From Collimonas sp. OK242 (GTDB lineage: Bacteria; Pseudomonadota; Gammaproteobacteria; Burkholderiales; Burkholderiaceae_D), in NCBI RefSeq assembly GCF_900107095.1, contig NZ_FNOR01000003.1, positions 124,001 through 188,000 on the forward strand: a stretch of 64,000 bases of DNA, read 5' to 3'. Shown here piece by piece: positions 1-8,000 of the stretch; the stretch's first letter is position 1, and each line of letters starts with the position of its first letter. The translations under genes were made by a program, and so were the position numbers. The notes beneath the pieces were generated by a model. It was not told the DNA's origin and did not search any database. It saw only the letters and a list, made by a program, of their open reading frames with translations.

Positions 1-21
1 ACCATAGGGGTTGGAGGAGAC
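1..21 (-). ncRNA. Small RNA of the GUCUCCU family, 5' end only
   Basis: Only the 5' end of this minus-strand transcript lies in the window; it runs off the left edge. It is recognised by similarity to the complete copy at 342-412. Both have TATAGTTG, a short variable spacer, then GTCTCCTCCAAC followed by a C-rich stretch. The start near position 21 is inferred from the -10 box at 28-33. The exposed CUCCUCC tract could pair with Shine-Dalgarno sequences of target mRNAs. The terminator is not visible, so this copy may be intact or truncated. Confidence 0.5.
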
Positions 22-27
22 GCATCA

Positions 28-56
28 ACTATAAGATGAAATATGCGGCACTGCAA
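28..56 (-). promoter_or_regulatory. Sigma70-type promoter of the left-edge small RNA
   Basis: On the minus strand a TTGCAG -35 box (51-56) is followed by a 17-bp spacer and a TATAGT -10 box (28-33). Spacing is ideal for the housekeeping sigma factor. The same TATAGTTG -10 context precedes the complete small RNA at 342-412, which supports it being a real start. Confidence 0.55.
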
Positions 57-82
57 TATAGTAAAAATACGGTATCAAATGC

Positions 83-119
83 AAAAAAACCTGCGGCCTT
101 GAGGCAAGCAGGTTTTTTT
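83..119 (-). terminator. Rho-independent terminator, probably of another short minus-strand transcript
   Basis: The inverted repeat AACCTGC (88-94) / GCAGGTT (108-114) has T runs on both sides, so it could act in either direction. On the minus strand it is preceded by TCTTCTCCTG and a U-rich segment, which resembles the short CUCCU-bearing RNAs on either side. No convincing promoter was found for it. Confidence 0.6.
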
Positions 120-341
120 ATTTCTTCAATACAGGAGAAGATTCCCGAAACCCAGTCCTATCTGGAAAGTGGTCCCGACGTGTAACGAATCTACTCTTGT
201 ATTGGCCCGACTCAAGCAGGATTCACGGATGAATCGCGTTTTAAGACGCTGTGCTCGACAGGCAATTTTTGAATTATACACAGTTTTTGCAACTAATGCA
301 ATAGAGCTGGCAGATGCCGCGTATTTACCGCAAACCAGCCA

Positions 342-412
342 GGCAAAAAAAAGCCCGCTGGACCTTTCGGCGCGGGCTTGAATCCAAACCTTGTGAGGTG
401 TTGGAGGAGACA
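342..412 (-). ncRNA. Small RNA, GUCUCCU family (complete copy, about 70 nt)
   Basis: This is a minus-strand transcript unit with a promoter (-35 TTGGCG at 443-448, -10 TATAGT at 419-424), a short 5' region with TGTCTCCTCCAAC, a conserved GTTTGGAT block, and a terminator hairpin AAGCCCGC (351-358) / GCGGGCTT (372-379) followed by eight Ts. The unit at 4012-4078 has the same order of -10 box, GTCTCCT, GTTTGGAT and GC hairpin, so it is treated as a family member. The CUCCUCC segment is predicted single-stranded and complementary to ribosome-binding sites. No protein is encoded. The family resembles anti-Shine-Dalgarno small RNAs of proteobacteria in general, but I cannot assign a named family from sequence alone. 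Confidence 0.65.
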
Positions 413-418
413 GGTACA

Positions 419-448
419 ACTATATAGACCCACCCCCGGCACCGCCAA
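419..448 (-). promoter_or_regulatory. Promoter of the small RNA at 342-412
   Basis: A minus-strand TTGGCG (443-448) lies 18 bp from TATAGT (419-424), or 16 bp from the overlapping TATATA (421-426). It lies just downstream of the oxidoreductase stop codon, so the small RNA is likely transcribed on its own rather than processed from that mRNA. Confidence 0.5.
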
Positions 449-488
449 TTTATTTAACGCATATCAGTTATTCACATGGATGATAGCG

Positions 489-1535
489 TTACCATCCCGT
501 TTTCGCATAGGGTAGGCGCCGCCCCTCTTCAGCACTCTGGCGTGCCAGCTCGATAATTTCCGCGACGCTGACGGCAGCATCGGCCGCAACCGGAAAGGGC
601 GCGCCTTCCTGAATCGAGGCTGCCAGCGCACGATAAAATTCCACGTAAGCGCCATCCAGCGTAGCCAGTTCACCGCACAGGTCAAGCTCGCCTTCGACTT
701 CCCTGATCAAGCCGGGCGGGTTTTTAGCCCAGCCCGGCTGCCCGGGACGCAAACCATCCTTGAGCTGATCTTCCTGGCTGTCGAGCCCTGATTTCAGATA
801 GCTGCCGCGGCGGCCATGCACGACAAAGCGCGGCGCCTCCAATGCGCTCAGGGCGCTGGCATGCAACACCACCTGCTTGTCCGGATAACCCAGCTGCAAG
901 TGAACATAGTCGTCGGCCTGGGCATGTTCGCGATAGGCGCCGATGGTTGCATAGACACTTTGCGGAGCGCCAAACAATGTCAGCGCCTGATCGATCAAAT
1001 GCGGCCCAAGGTCGTAGAGCAAACCGCCGCCGGTTAAGGCATTCTCGCGCCAGCGCTGCCGCACCTGGGGTCGAAAACGGTCGAAATGCGATTCAAAATG
1101 CGTAATGTGGCCAAGCCGGCCGCCGGCGAACAGCGACTGCAAAGTACGGAAATCGCCATCCCAGCGGCGATTATGAAACGGCGCCAGCAGCAGCTTGCTA
1201 TCTGCCGCCATGCGCGCCAAGGTGCGCGCCTCGCCTGCGTTCAGCGTGACCGGCTTATCGACCACGACATGCTTGCCTGCCGCCAGTACGCGACGGGCAA
1301 ATTCAAAATGGGTGTCATTGGGCGTTGCGATCACAATGCATTCGATCGCCGCATCCGCCAGCAAACCGTCGAGATCGGCAACGATGCGCGCCTGCGGCCA
1401 CGCTTTGGCGGCAGCCTCGGTTTGACTGCTGGCAATTGCGCTAAGCTCGGTGCGCCCCGAGTATCCGATCAGCGGCGCATGAAAAGTGGCGCCGGCAAAA
1501 CCGTAGCCTAACAAACCTACTTTCAAGGTGGACAT
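489..1535 (-). CDS. Gfo/Idh/MocA-family NAD(P)-dependent oxidoreductase
   Basis: The 348-residue cytoplasmic dehydrogenase has the usual length of its family. The N-terminal Rossmann fold shows GLLGYGFAGATFHAP (residues 8-22), typical of the YdgJ/YhhX-like branch. The DKP motif near residue 95 holds the catalytic-site lysine, and the C-terminal alpha/beta domain carries GGGLLYDLGPHLIDQ near residue 170. Family members oxidise or epimerise sugars, inositols or related polyols using NAD(P); the substrate here cannot be told from sequence. The start has a good AGGAGA ribosome-binding site. It has no co-directional neighbour close by and is followed by the small RNA at 342-412. Confidence 0.85.
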   Translation of the reverse strand: MSTLKVGLLGYGFAGATFHAPLIGYSGRTELSAIASSQTEAAAKAWPQARIVADLDGLLADAAIECIVIATPNDTHFEFARRVLAAGKHVVVDKPVTLNAGEARTLARMAADSKLLLAPFHNRRWDGDFRTLQSLFAGGRLGHITHFESHFDRFRPQVRQRWRENALTGGGLLYDLGPHLIDQALTLFGAPQSVYATIGAYREHAQADDYVHLQLGYPDKQVVLHASALSALEAPRFVVHGRRGSYLKSGLDSQEDQLKDGLRPGQPGWAKNPPGLIREVEGELDLCGELATLDGAYVEFYRALAASIQEGAPFPVAADAAVSVAEIIELARQSAEEGRRLPYAKTGW

Positions 1536-1791
1536 GGTTCTCCTTCTGCGTTACAGGCCAGATTCGGCTGGATTCAGCGAAAGCAAATGATGATTGAAAG
1601 TTACCCACAGAAATTGTGGACAGTCCTGTGGATAACCATTATCAATTTCAATCAAGTCTTTGATTTATATGATTTTTTACCGAGCGCACAAGCTTAGTAC
1701 TTCGGGCCGGACTAGCAACAACTTGCGCTATGGCTTGATTGCCACGAAGCGGCAGGGTAATTGACAGCGCCGGTGGCAGCGCCAAGGCGGT
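1536..1791. other. Intergenic region with a cluster of DnaA-box-like 9-mers
   Basis: Between the oxidoreductase start and the next stop codon there are three DnaA-box-like sites within 35 bp: TTACCCACA (1601-1609, one mismatch to TTATCCACA), TTGTGGACA (1614-1622, near match on the other strand) and TGTGGATAA (1627-1635, perfect match on the minus strand). They are followed by an AT-rich stretch at 1636-1680. No gene is seen here. Confidence 0.45.
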
Positions 1792-2154
1792 TCAGGCCGC
1801 CGAAGAATCAATATCCGCCAGGGATGCACGCCCTTTTTCGGTGATGTCATAACCGTCGCCGGCGGGCCTGGCGACGACATGCCCCTTTTTCCCCAGGAAC
1901 ATCGCAACGTCAGCCGCGAGCTTGGTGCCAGGATCGTTCGCCACGGCGCGCAAACCGTCTATGCAATTCCTGATGAACAAAGTCTGCTGGCCTTTTTCGG
2001 TCAAGGACAGGCCGCCGTTTTTTTCATACGCAATGTACTTCAGCCCGGCCAGGCGCTTGGTGTTCCTTGCCACGCAAGCACTCACCCTGCCGTGCGCACC
2101 CTTGCCGATCTGGCCCAGTGCGTCGTATTCATCTCTTGTCAAACTGTCGTTCAT
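1792..2154 (-). CDS. Conserved hypothetical protein, possible winged-helix fold
   Basis: The product is 120 residues from an ATG preceded by GAGGA at good spacing (2154); a longer frame upstream lacks such a site and is less likely. I do not recognise a named family. Two segments have a similar look: LSLTEKGQQ in the middle and YDITEKGRA near the C-terminus. LTEKG is a common end of the third helix and wing in MarR/PadR-type winged-helix domains, so DNA binding is possible but unproven. It has no signal peptide or membrane segment, and the gene is divergent from the small gene at 2357. Confidence 0.65.
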   Translation of the reverse strand: MNDSLTRDEYDALGQIGKGAHGRVSACVARNTKRLAGLKYIAYEKNGGLSLTEKGQQTLFIRNCIDGLRAVANDPGTKLAADVAMFLGKKGHVVARPAGDGYDITEKGRASLADIDSSAA

Positions 2155-2345
2155 TACTGCTTCCTCTGTAAGTATTTGCCGTGCTGCGACCCTCATGGTA
2201 CGCGCCGCAATGGATAGCAGCAAGGCATCGGACTTGCACTGCGATGCACGCGCATTGGTTAGCGCCATCGAGTACGGCCATTGAATACTACAACTACGAA
2301 ATAAAATCTGGTATCGTTACCGCAGGCATTCCAGCCTCATGCACA

Positions 2346-2352
2346 AGGAGAC
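2346..2352 (+). promoter_or_regulatory. Ribosome-binding site AGGAGAC deciding the start at 2357
   Basis: AGGAGAC ends four bases before ATG 2357 and fixes that start over the ATG at 2339. It is the exact complement of the GUCUCCU tract in the small RNAs at 1-21, 342-412 and 4012-4078. Confidence 0.6.
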
Positions 2353-2356
2353 ATTT

Positions 2357-2578
2357 ATGGATTTAATAGAAAAATTCGACGCCAAAGGCAAAGAAACCGG
2401 GGACGCCTATCATGTTGAATGTTATGAAAACACGATTGAAAGAGCCACCGCAAACGGCGTAATCAGTAGCCTGCCAGTATCGAAAACCTATCAACTGGCA
2501 GATGGGCGCGCGCTGAATCCGTATTCGGAAGGGAAGTTTGTGATTGTTCAGACCGGCGAGAAAATCTACCGGATTTAA
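2357..2578 (+). CDS. Small conserved hypothetical protein
   Basis: The product is 73 residues, soluble and mixed charge, with a C-terminal segment predicted as beta strands (KFVIVQTGEKIYRI). It has no recognisable domain. The start is set by AGGAGAC just upstream. A rho-independent terminator follows within 60 bp, so it is probably a single-gene transcript. Codon use matches the neighbourhood. Function unknown. Confidence 0.7.
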   Translation: MDLIEKFDAKGKETGDAYHVECYENTIERATANGVISSLPVSKTYQLADGRALNPYSEGKFVIVQTGEKIYRI

Positions 2579-2602
2579 TCAGCGTTCCGACCACCGACAT
2601 GC

Positions 2603-2636
2603 AAGCCTGCGCGCCGTAAGGACGTAGGCTTTTTTA
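2603..2636 (+). terminator. Rho-independent terminator
   Basis: The hairpin AAGCCTGCG (2603-2611) / CGTAGGCTT (2623-2631) is followed by a T run and closes the 73-residue gene. Confidence 0.75.
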
Positions 2637-2672
2637 TTCGGGAAAGAGGATTTTATCGCTGCAGAATCCGCC

Positions 2673-2921
2673 CTACGCTCTGCCGCCCTCGCGCAAGGTT
2701 CTGATCAACAGATCAGCCATGATGGTCCCATCGAATTCCCTGAAACCACGCTGATAAACCAATGCCCCCACCGCAATCAGCCGATATAACTCGTCGTCAG
2801 TTAGCTTGTAGGACAGTTTTGCAATCTCGTTGGCAAACATCTGCACGATATCGTCGTCGCTGGTGTGCGGTACCTGATGACTTGCCCTACTCCACATCTC
2901 GATGATCTTCGCAGCCTTCAT
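2673..2921 (-). CDS. Small hypothetical protein
   Basis: The product is 82 residues and predicted all-helical, with no signal or membrane segment. A GGGAGG ribosome-binding site lies seven bases before the ATG. It sits 54 bp downstream of the phosphopantetheinyl transferase gene on the same strand, so the two may be co-transcribed. No family is recognised; the C-terminal half is helical with hydrophobic spacing. Function unknown. Confidence 0.6.
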   Translation of the reverse strand: MKAAKIIEMWSRASHQVPHTSDDDIVQMFANEIAKLSYKLTDDELYRLIAVGALVYQRGFREFDGTIMADLLIRTLREGGRA

Positions 2922-2975
2922 ATAAGCCTCCCGGAGACCTTTTATTATAGGTGCCGCTGCGCAAATTTCCAGTCG

Positions 2976-3677
2976 TCAAAGCAGGCATAGCGTCGCGACA
3001 TTACTGGAGAAACAACTATAACGGACGCAATACAGGCTGCCTTTCACGCATGACGGCGACAAGCTTGTGACCAGCCTTAGCGTGATGCAGGATTGCTGTT
3101 CTTGCAACTCGCACACCTCGGCATCCAGAAAATCGAAATAGCGTCCGACCAAAGGATACAGCGCCTTGAACAAGCTTTCCTTGGCCGAAAAAACCAGGCT
3201 CAGCCAGTGTGCAATGGACAGGCCGGCAACATTGCCGACTGACAGCTCCGCCGCCGTCATCAGATGTTCAAGCAGCGGTTCTGCCGCTTCGTTGGTGTGG
3301 ATCCGTTCAATATCGATCCCCAATCCTCGCCATGCCTTGGTCGTGGTCACAACGGCAATCGCCAGCCCGTCGCCATGGCTGATCGAGCCCAGGCAGCCGG
3401 CCGGCCAGAGCGGCGCCCGATGCTGGCCGATGGCGAGCGGCGCCCGGCTCTCGTAGCCCAGCTGTCGCAACGCTGCGCGGGCGCAAAACCTGCCGGCGGC
3501 GAACTCCACTTGCCGCTTTAACGCCGCACTTGCCAAGCTCTCGGGCAAAACAATGCCGCCGGCGGTCAGGTCAGCCAGTTGTCCGGCATCGACCGTATAA
3601 CGCAAGCTGGCCTGGCGGATAGATTCAGGCATTTCCGGCAGAATAATCCCGGTCATGTCATCTGCTGGAATTGGCAT
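2976..3677 (-). CDS. 4'-phosphopantetheinyl transferase (EntD/Sfp type)
   Basis: The enzyme transfers 4'-phosphopantetheine from coenzyme A to a serine of acyl- or peptidyl-carrier proteins. The 233-residue protein has the EntD/PcpS layout. Near residue 122 the magnesium-binding GIDIERI is visible, and near 170 the FSAKESLFKALYP helix, the two signature motifs of the family. An N-terminal arginine- and histidine-rich CoA-binding part precedes them. Proteins of this type activate NRPS/PKS, siderophore or specialised carrier proteins rather than the fatty-acid carrier (AcpS, about 125 residues). No synthase gene lies nearby, so its partner is elsewhere in the genome. The C-terminal tail after residue 205 is unusually cysteine- and serine-rich. 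Confidence 0.88.
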   Translation of the reverse strand: MPIPADDMTGIILPEMPESIRQASLRYTVDAGQLADLTAGGIVLPESLASAALKRQVEFAAGRFCARAALRQLGYESRAPLAIGQHRAPLWPAGCLGSISHGDGLAIAVVTTTKAWRGLGIDIERIHTNEAAEPLLEHLMTAAELSVGNVAGLSIAHWLSLVFSAKESLFKALYPLVGRYFDFLDAEVCELQEQQSCITLRLVTSLSPSCVKGSLYCVRYSCFSSNVATLCLL

Positions 3678-3761
3678 GTGCTTTTGGCTGATCAGCTTTG
3701 TATGGATGGCAAAACATTATAGCGATCAGCGATGGCACTGAAGAGGTCCGGGCCGGAAAAC

Positions 3762-3793
3762 AAAAAAACCCGCGCACCTCACGGCGGCGGGTT
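3762..3793 (-). terminator. Rho-independent terminator, minus strand
   Basis: The hairpin AACCCGC (3767-3773) / GCGGGTT (3787-3793) is followed on the minus strand by a T run. No open reading frame ends close before it on that strand, so it may close a short untranslated RNA starting between 3800 and 4000. Confidence 0.6.
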
Positions 3794-4011
3794 GATCGGA
3801 ATACAACAAAAAAAACTGGTGCCGGTGATCGAGGCTACCGGCCAACCTGCTGATGGCAAAACACCCTTCGAAAAGCCCCCGCCCGTTTGAGTTGGTCTTT
3901 ATGAGTGAGCACTAAATCAACATGTCGAATCTTACCGAGCTAACATGACAGCGGTATGACGCAAGCAGATGACGTGCGCAAAATAATCGCCGCTTTTTGT
4001 CTATGGCGGAC
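3794..4011. other. Intergenic stretch with no gene seen
   Basis: This stretch lies between the small RNA at 4012-4078 and the terminator at 3762-3793. No reading frame with coding character was found. It could hold a short RNA ended by that terminator, but no promoter stands out. Confidence 0.4.
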
Positions 4012-4078
4012 AGAAAAAAAAGCCCGTGATACCTTGCGGTCACGGGCAGGATCCAAACTCGGGGAGAGCTGTAGGAGA
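4012..4078 (-). ncRNA. Small RNA, GUCUCCU family (second complete copy)
   Basis: Minus-strand unit: -10 box TACAAT (4085-4090), predicted start near 4078, GTCTCCTACAGC, a C-rich stretch, GTTTGGATCC, then a hairpin CCCGTGA (4023-4029) / TCACGGG (4040-4046) followed by eight Ts. The order and wording match the copy at 342-412 although the hairpin sequence differs, which indicates conservation of architecture rather than recent duplication. It lies 87 bp downstream of the aldolase gene. A clear -35 box was not found, so activation by another factor, or release from the aldolase mRNA 3' end, remains possible. Confidence 0.6.
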
Positions 4079-4164
4079 CGGCTCATTGTAGCTTTCCTAC
4101 GAGATCGGCACAGCTGTCAGTAATGACAGGGGCGTAAGGTGCCGGCGGCTCTCGTGGCGCGCAT

Positions 4165-4911
4165 TCAATCCGGCTTCAATGTCCGGCGCAAGGCTTCGAA
4201 AAAAAGCGCCGACTGCAGGCGTTCACCCTGCAATTGTTGCGCAACGCGTTCTGCCAGTTCCGCGCGCACCGGCCGTAAGGCACGGCCGGTAGAGCTCGCC
4301 AGGACTTGAGCGGTGCAAGCTCGCTCCAGGTAATACAAGTCATCGTAAGCGTAGTCGATCCGCTCGCCGCAGACCAGCACGCCATGATTGCCAAGAAAAG
4401 CGACATCGGCGCCGCACATGGCGTGAGCGATGCGCTCGCCTTCGGATCCATCCAGCGCCAGTCCGTTGTACTGGTCATCGACGGCGATCCGGCCGTGATA
4501 ACGCATGGCATTCTGCGACAACGTCGTGTCCAGGCCCCGGGCCTCCGTCAGCGTCAGAGCCGTTGCATAAGGCATATGGGTGTGAAGCACGCAGTTTTTG
4601 CGGGCGATGCGGTGAATCGCAGCATGAATGAACATCGCCGTAGGTTCGACTTCGTGCTGGCCAGCGAGTTTGCGGCCGGCGGCGTCAATCATCACGATAT
4701 CGCCGGCTTGTATCTCGCTCCACATCAGGCCACGAGGATTGAGGAGGAATAGATCGCTGCGATCCGGCACTGCCACGCTGAAATGATTACACACTCCCTC
4801 TCCTAGCCCGTGATGCGCTGCGGCACGCAGAGCCAACGCCAGATCGGCTCGCAATGCCGACACGACAGGTGAATTGAAATATGCATCACTGTCAGAGGAA
4901 GTCTCATTCAT
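4165..4911 (-). CDS. Class II aldolase/adducin-family protein
   Basis: The product is 248 residues from ATG 4911, chosen over a TTG at 4956 because AAGG precedes it. The fold is that of fuculose-1-phosphate and ribulose-5-phosphate class II aldolases: a substrate loop with NHFSVAVP near residue 43, and zinc-binding histidines in LHTHMPYA (near residue 110) and in GNHGVLVCG (near residue 175). Members cleave or epimerise sugar phosphates, but many in beta-proteobacteria lack a known substrate. The gene stands alone, followed by the small RNA at 4012-4078. Confidence 0.82.
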   Translation of the reverse strand: MNETSSDSDAYFNSPVVSALRADLALALRAAAHHGLGEGVCNHFSVAVPDRSDLFLLNPRGLMWSEIQAGDIVMIDAAGRKLAGQHEVEPTAMFIHAAIHRIARKNCVLHTHMPYATALTLTEARGLDTTLSQNAMRYHGRIAVDDQYNGLALDGSEGERIAHAMCGADVAFLGNHGVLVCGERIDYAYDDLYYLERACTAQVLASSTGRALRPVRAELAERVAQQLQGERLQSALFFEALRRTLKPD

Positions 4912-5039
4912 AGGAGCCTTTAGAAATGTGTTGGACGATAGTTTTGAGAAGCACAAAATTTCAGTTCCTAGATTCTCCCACCGTAAAGTGGCGATGCAAT
5001 CAGTCCGAATGTCTAAGCAACGTCAAAATTCAGCAGAAC

Positions 5040-8000
5040 CTACCGCATCGAATCCGTGCTCGACGGATCTGTTGCGGAGCCTGCCGGCGACGCCCCGCGT
5101 CTGGGCGACGGCAGCGTCCAATAGACCGCGGCTCCTTGATCGACCTTTCCTTCTGCCCACACGCGTCCACCGTGACGCTCCACGATGCGTCTGACGGTGG
5201 CGAGACCTATGCCCGTCCCGGGGAATTCATGCTCCGAGTGAAGACGCTGGAACGGCGCGAAGAGACTCCCTGCGTATGCCTGGTTGAAGCCGGCGCCATT
5301 ATCTTTCACGTAGAAGGTGGTCTGGCCATCCTTGACGACCGACCCGAGCTCGACTCGGGGGGCGGACGTCTTGGTCGTGAACTTCCACGCGTTCCCCAGC
5401 AGATTCTCCAGGATGATCTCAACCAGGCGCGAGTCTGCGTCCACGACTAGACCGCCATTGACGATGAACGCCACCTTTCGGTCTGGCTCGCTGCTGGCGA
5501 GTGAATCACAGATGCGCTGGCCAAGGCGAGCCAGATCGACCGGCTCACGGCGGAGATTCACTCGTTCCACTCGCGACAACTCAAGCAGGTCATCGATCAG
5601 CTCACCCATCCGCTTGGCGGCGGCGCGCACGCGTTGCAGGTAGTGCTGGCCTTCCGCATCGAGTTGCCCCGCGTGATCTTCCAGAAGAGCCTGGCTAAAG
5701 CCGTCGATGGTGCGGAGCGGCGCCCGGAGGTCATGCGAGATGGAGTAGCTGAAAGCTTCCAGCTCTTGGTTTTTTTGCTCGACATTTTTCAACAGGGCCG
5801 CGCGCGTCTCAGCCAGTTCGTTCGCGATGTCCGCCGCCACGCGGCGCATCCGCGCCATCTCCATGTGCGTCGCGACCCGGCTGATCAGTTCGCGTCCGGA
5901 AAACGGCTTCACGAGGTAGTCGTCGGCGCCGATTTCCAGTCCGCTGATGATTGCCTCTTCGCCGGCGCGTGCCGAAAGAAGAACCACCGGAACCGTGCTG
6001 GTTCTTGGATCGGCCCGAAGCGCTCGCAACAGGGCGACGCCATCCATGCGCGGCATCATCACGTCGCTGAGAACCAGGTCGGGCGGTCGTTCGAGCGCCG
6101 AGTCGAGAGCAGCTTGTCCATCCACGACGGCCTCAACCAGCCACCTCGACGCCAGCAGCCGGACCAGGTATTCGCGCATATCGGCGTTGTCGTCGGCGAC
6201 CAGGATGCGGGCGCCAGAGGTGACGGTCGAAGCGGCGGTCGAAGCGGCGGTCGCGGCAGCGCCGGCGGTGACGGCGTTTCCGTCCTTGAGCCAATGCGCG
6301 GCTTCCAGCAGGTGCGGCGTTGCTCCGACGGTCTCCGCTTCGAGTCGGGACTCGGACAAGATCCGATCCTTGGGGAGATGATCGGTACCCGTGGGTATCG
6401 TCACGATGAAGGTGCTGCCCTTGCCGACCAGGCTTTCCGCGCGTATCTCGCCGCCATGTTGCTTGACAAGCTCATGGACCAGGGCGAGCCCGATCCCGGT
6501 TCCCTCGAAGCTGCGGCCGCGCGCTCCCTCGATACGATGGAAACGCTCGAAGATCTTGGGCAGTTCTTCGGCCGGGATGCCGGTGCCGGTATCGATCACG
6601 GATAGCACGATTTTGCCGTCGGCCGCGTGCAGCCGAATCGTAATTTCGCCCTCGAACGTGAATTTGAAGGCATTCGAGATAAGGTTCAGGACAATCTTTT
6701 CCCACTGGGTCCGATCGACGTAGGCAGGCTCCGGTTGCGGCGGGCAGTCCACAATCAGCTTCAGTCCCGCCGATTCCACCAGGGACTGAAAGGATCCGGC
6801 GAGGCCGCCGGTGAAGACCGGGAGGTCGATGGGTTCGAACGACGACGTCAGGCGATTGGCTTCGATGCGCGAGAAATCGAGCAGGCTATTGACTAGCCTC
6901 AAGAGGCGCAGCGCACTTCGATGTACGGTCTCGAGGCTATCACCTCGAAGAACCCGGCCTGGATCGCTAAGGGCATCTTCGAGGGGGCCGAGGATCAAGG
7001 TAAGCGGGGTGCGGAACTCATGGCTCACATTGCTGAAGAAGGTGGTCTTCACGCGATCCAGTTCGGCCAGCTTCTCGGCCCGCTCTCGCTCTTCCTCAAG
7101 GGCGCGGGCGTTGGACACGGCGGTAGCGACGTGCCCGGCGACGAGATCGAAGAAGCCGCGGTAATCATCGTCGAAGGCCCGCCGCGGGCTGATCCCGAGT
7201 ACCAGTACACCGGCCAGCCGCTGCGTCCCGGGGTGCGCGATAGGCTGGAGCATCGCCTGGTGCGCCGGTTCATCCCAGGGCTCCCTGGGCAAACAGTCAA
7301 ATCGATCGGCCAGATTCTCTACCATCTCCGCCTGGCCATGTCCGGCCACGCGTGCCAGAGGCCAACCGAAGGCATCCGCATCCGTCATGTCCACCGTCAG
7401 CGGGCTGGCAGCGGTCCCTGGCTCCAAGCCAGCATGGCCGGCCAGATGCAGCTGTTTGCCGAAGCTATCCTCCAGGTACACCAGGGCGAAGGGAATGTCG
7501 TGCCGATTGCGTACGAGAATCTCGGCGCAGAGCCGAGCGGCCTCGTTAATGGTTCGCGCCGCTATTGCCATCTCGCGCAGCGTCTTCAAGCGGCGTCTGT
7601 CGAGAACGCGCGCAGTGCTCTCGGTGCATGCGTTGAAAATACCGCTCGGCCGCCCCATTTCGTCACGAATCGGGCTGTATGAGAACGTATAGTAGGTCTC
7701 CTCCAGATAGGAGTAGCGGAGCATCAGCAACAGCAGATCCTCCGACCAGGTGGCCTCGCCGGTGTCGATGACCTGGTCCATCATGGGGCCGATGATGTCC
7801 CAGATCTCGGCCCAGCACTCCTGCCCGGGGCGGCCAAGGTACTGCGGGTGCTTTCTTCCGCCTAGCAGTGGCCGGTAGCCGTCGTTGTAGAACATCCATC
7901 GTTCCGGCCCCCACCACAAGACAATCGGATGGCGTGAGCCAAGACAGATGCTGACGGCGGTCCGAAGGCTCTGCGGCCATGCTTCGATCGGGCCCAGCGG

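Noticed and set aside
126-419. Protein-coding frames in the first 480 bases
   Set aside because: They overlap terminator hairpins and small-RNA promoters, lack ribosome-binding sites and have no recognisable sequence.
1597-1640. Chromosomal replication origin at the DnaA-box cluster
   Set aside because: Only one perfect box, no dnaA/dnaN/gidA neighbours and no AT-rich unwinding element of usual size.
4912-4956. N-terminal extension of the class II aldolase from TTG 4956
   Set aside because: Uncommon start codon and sequence outside the family domain; ATG 4911 has AAGG at usable spacing.
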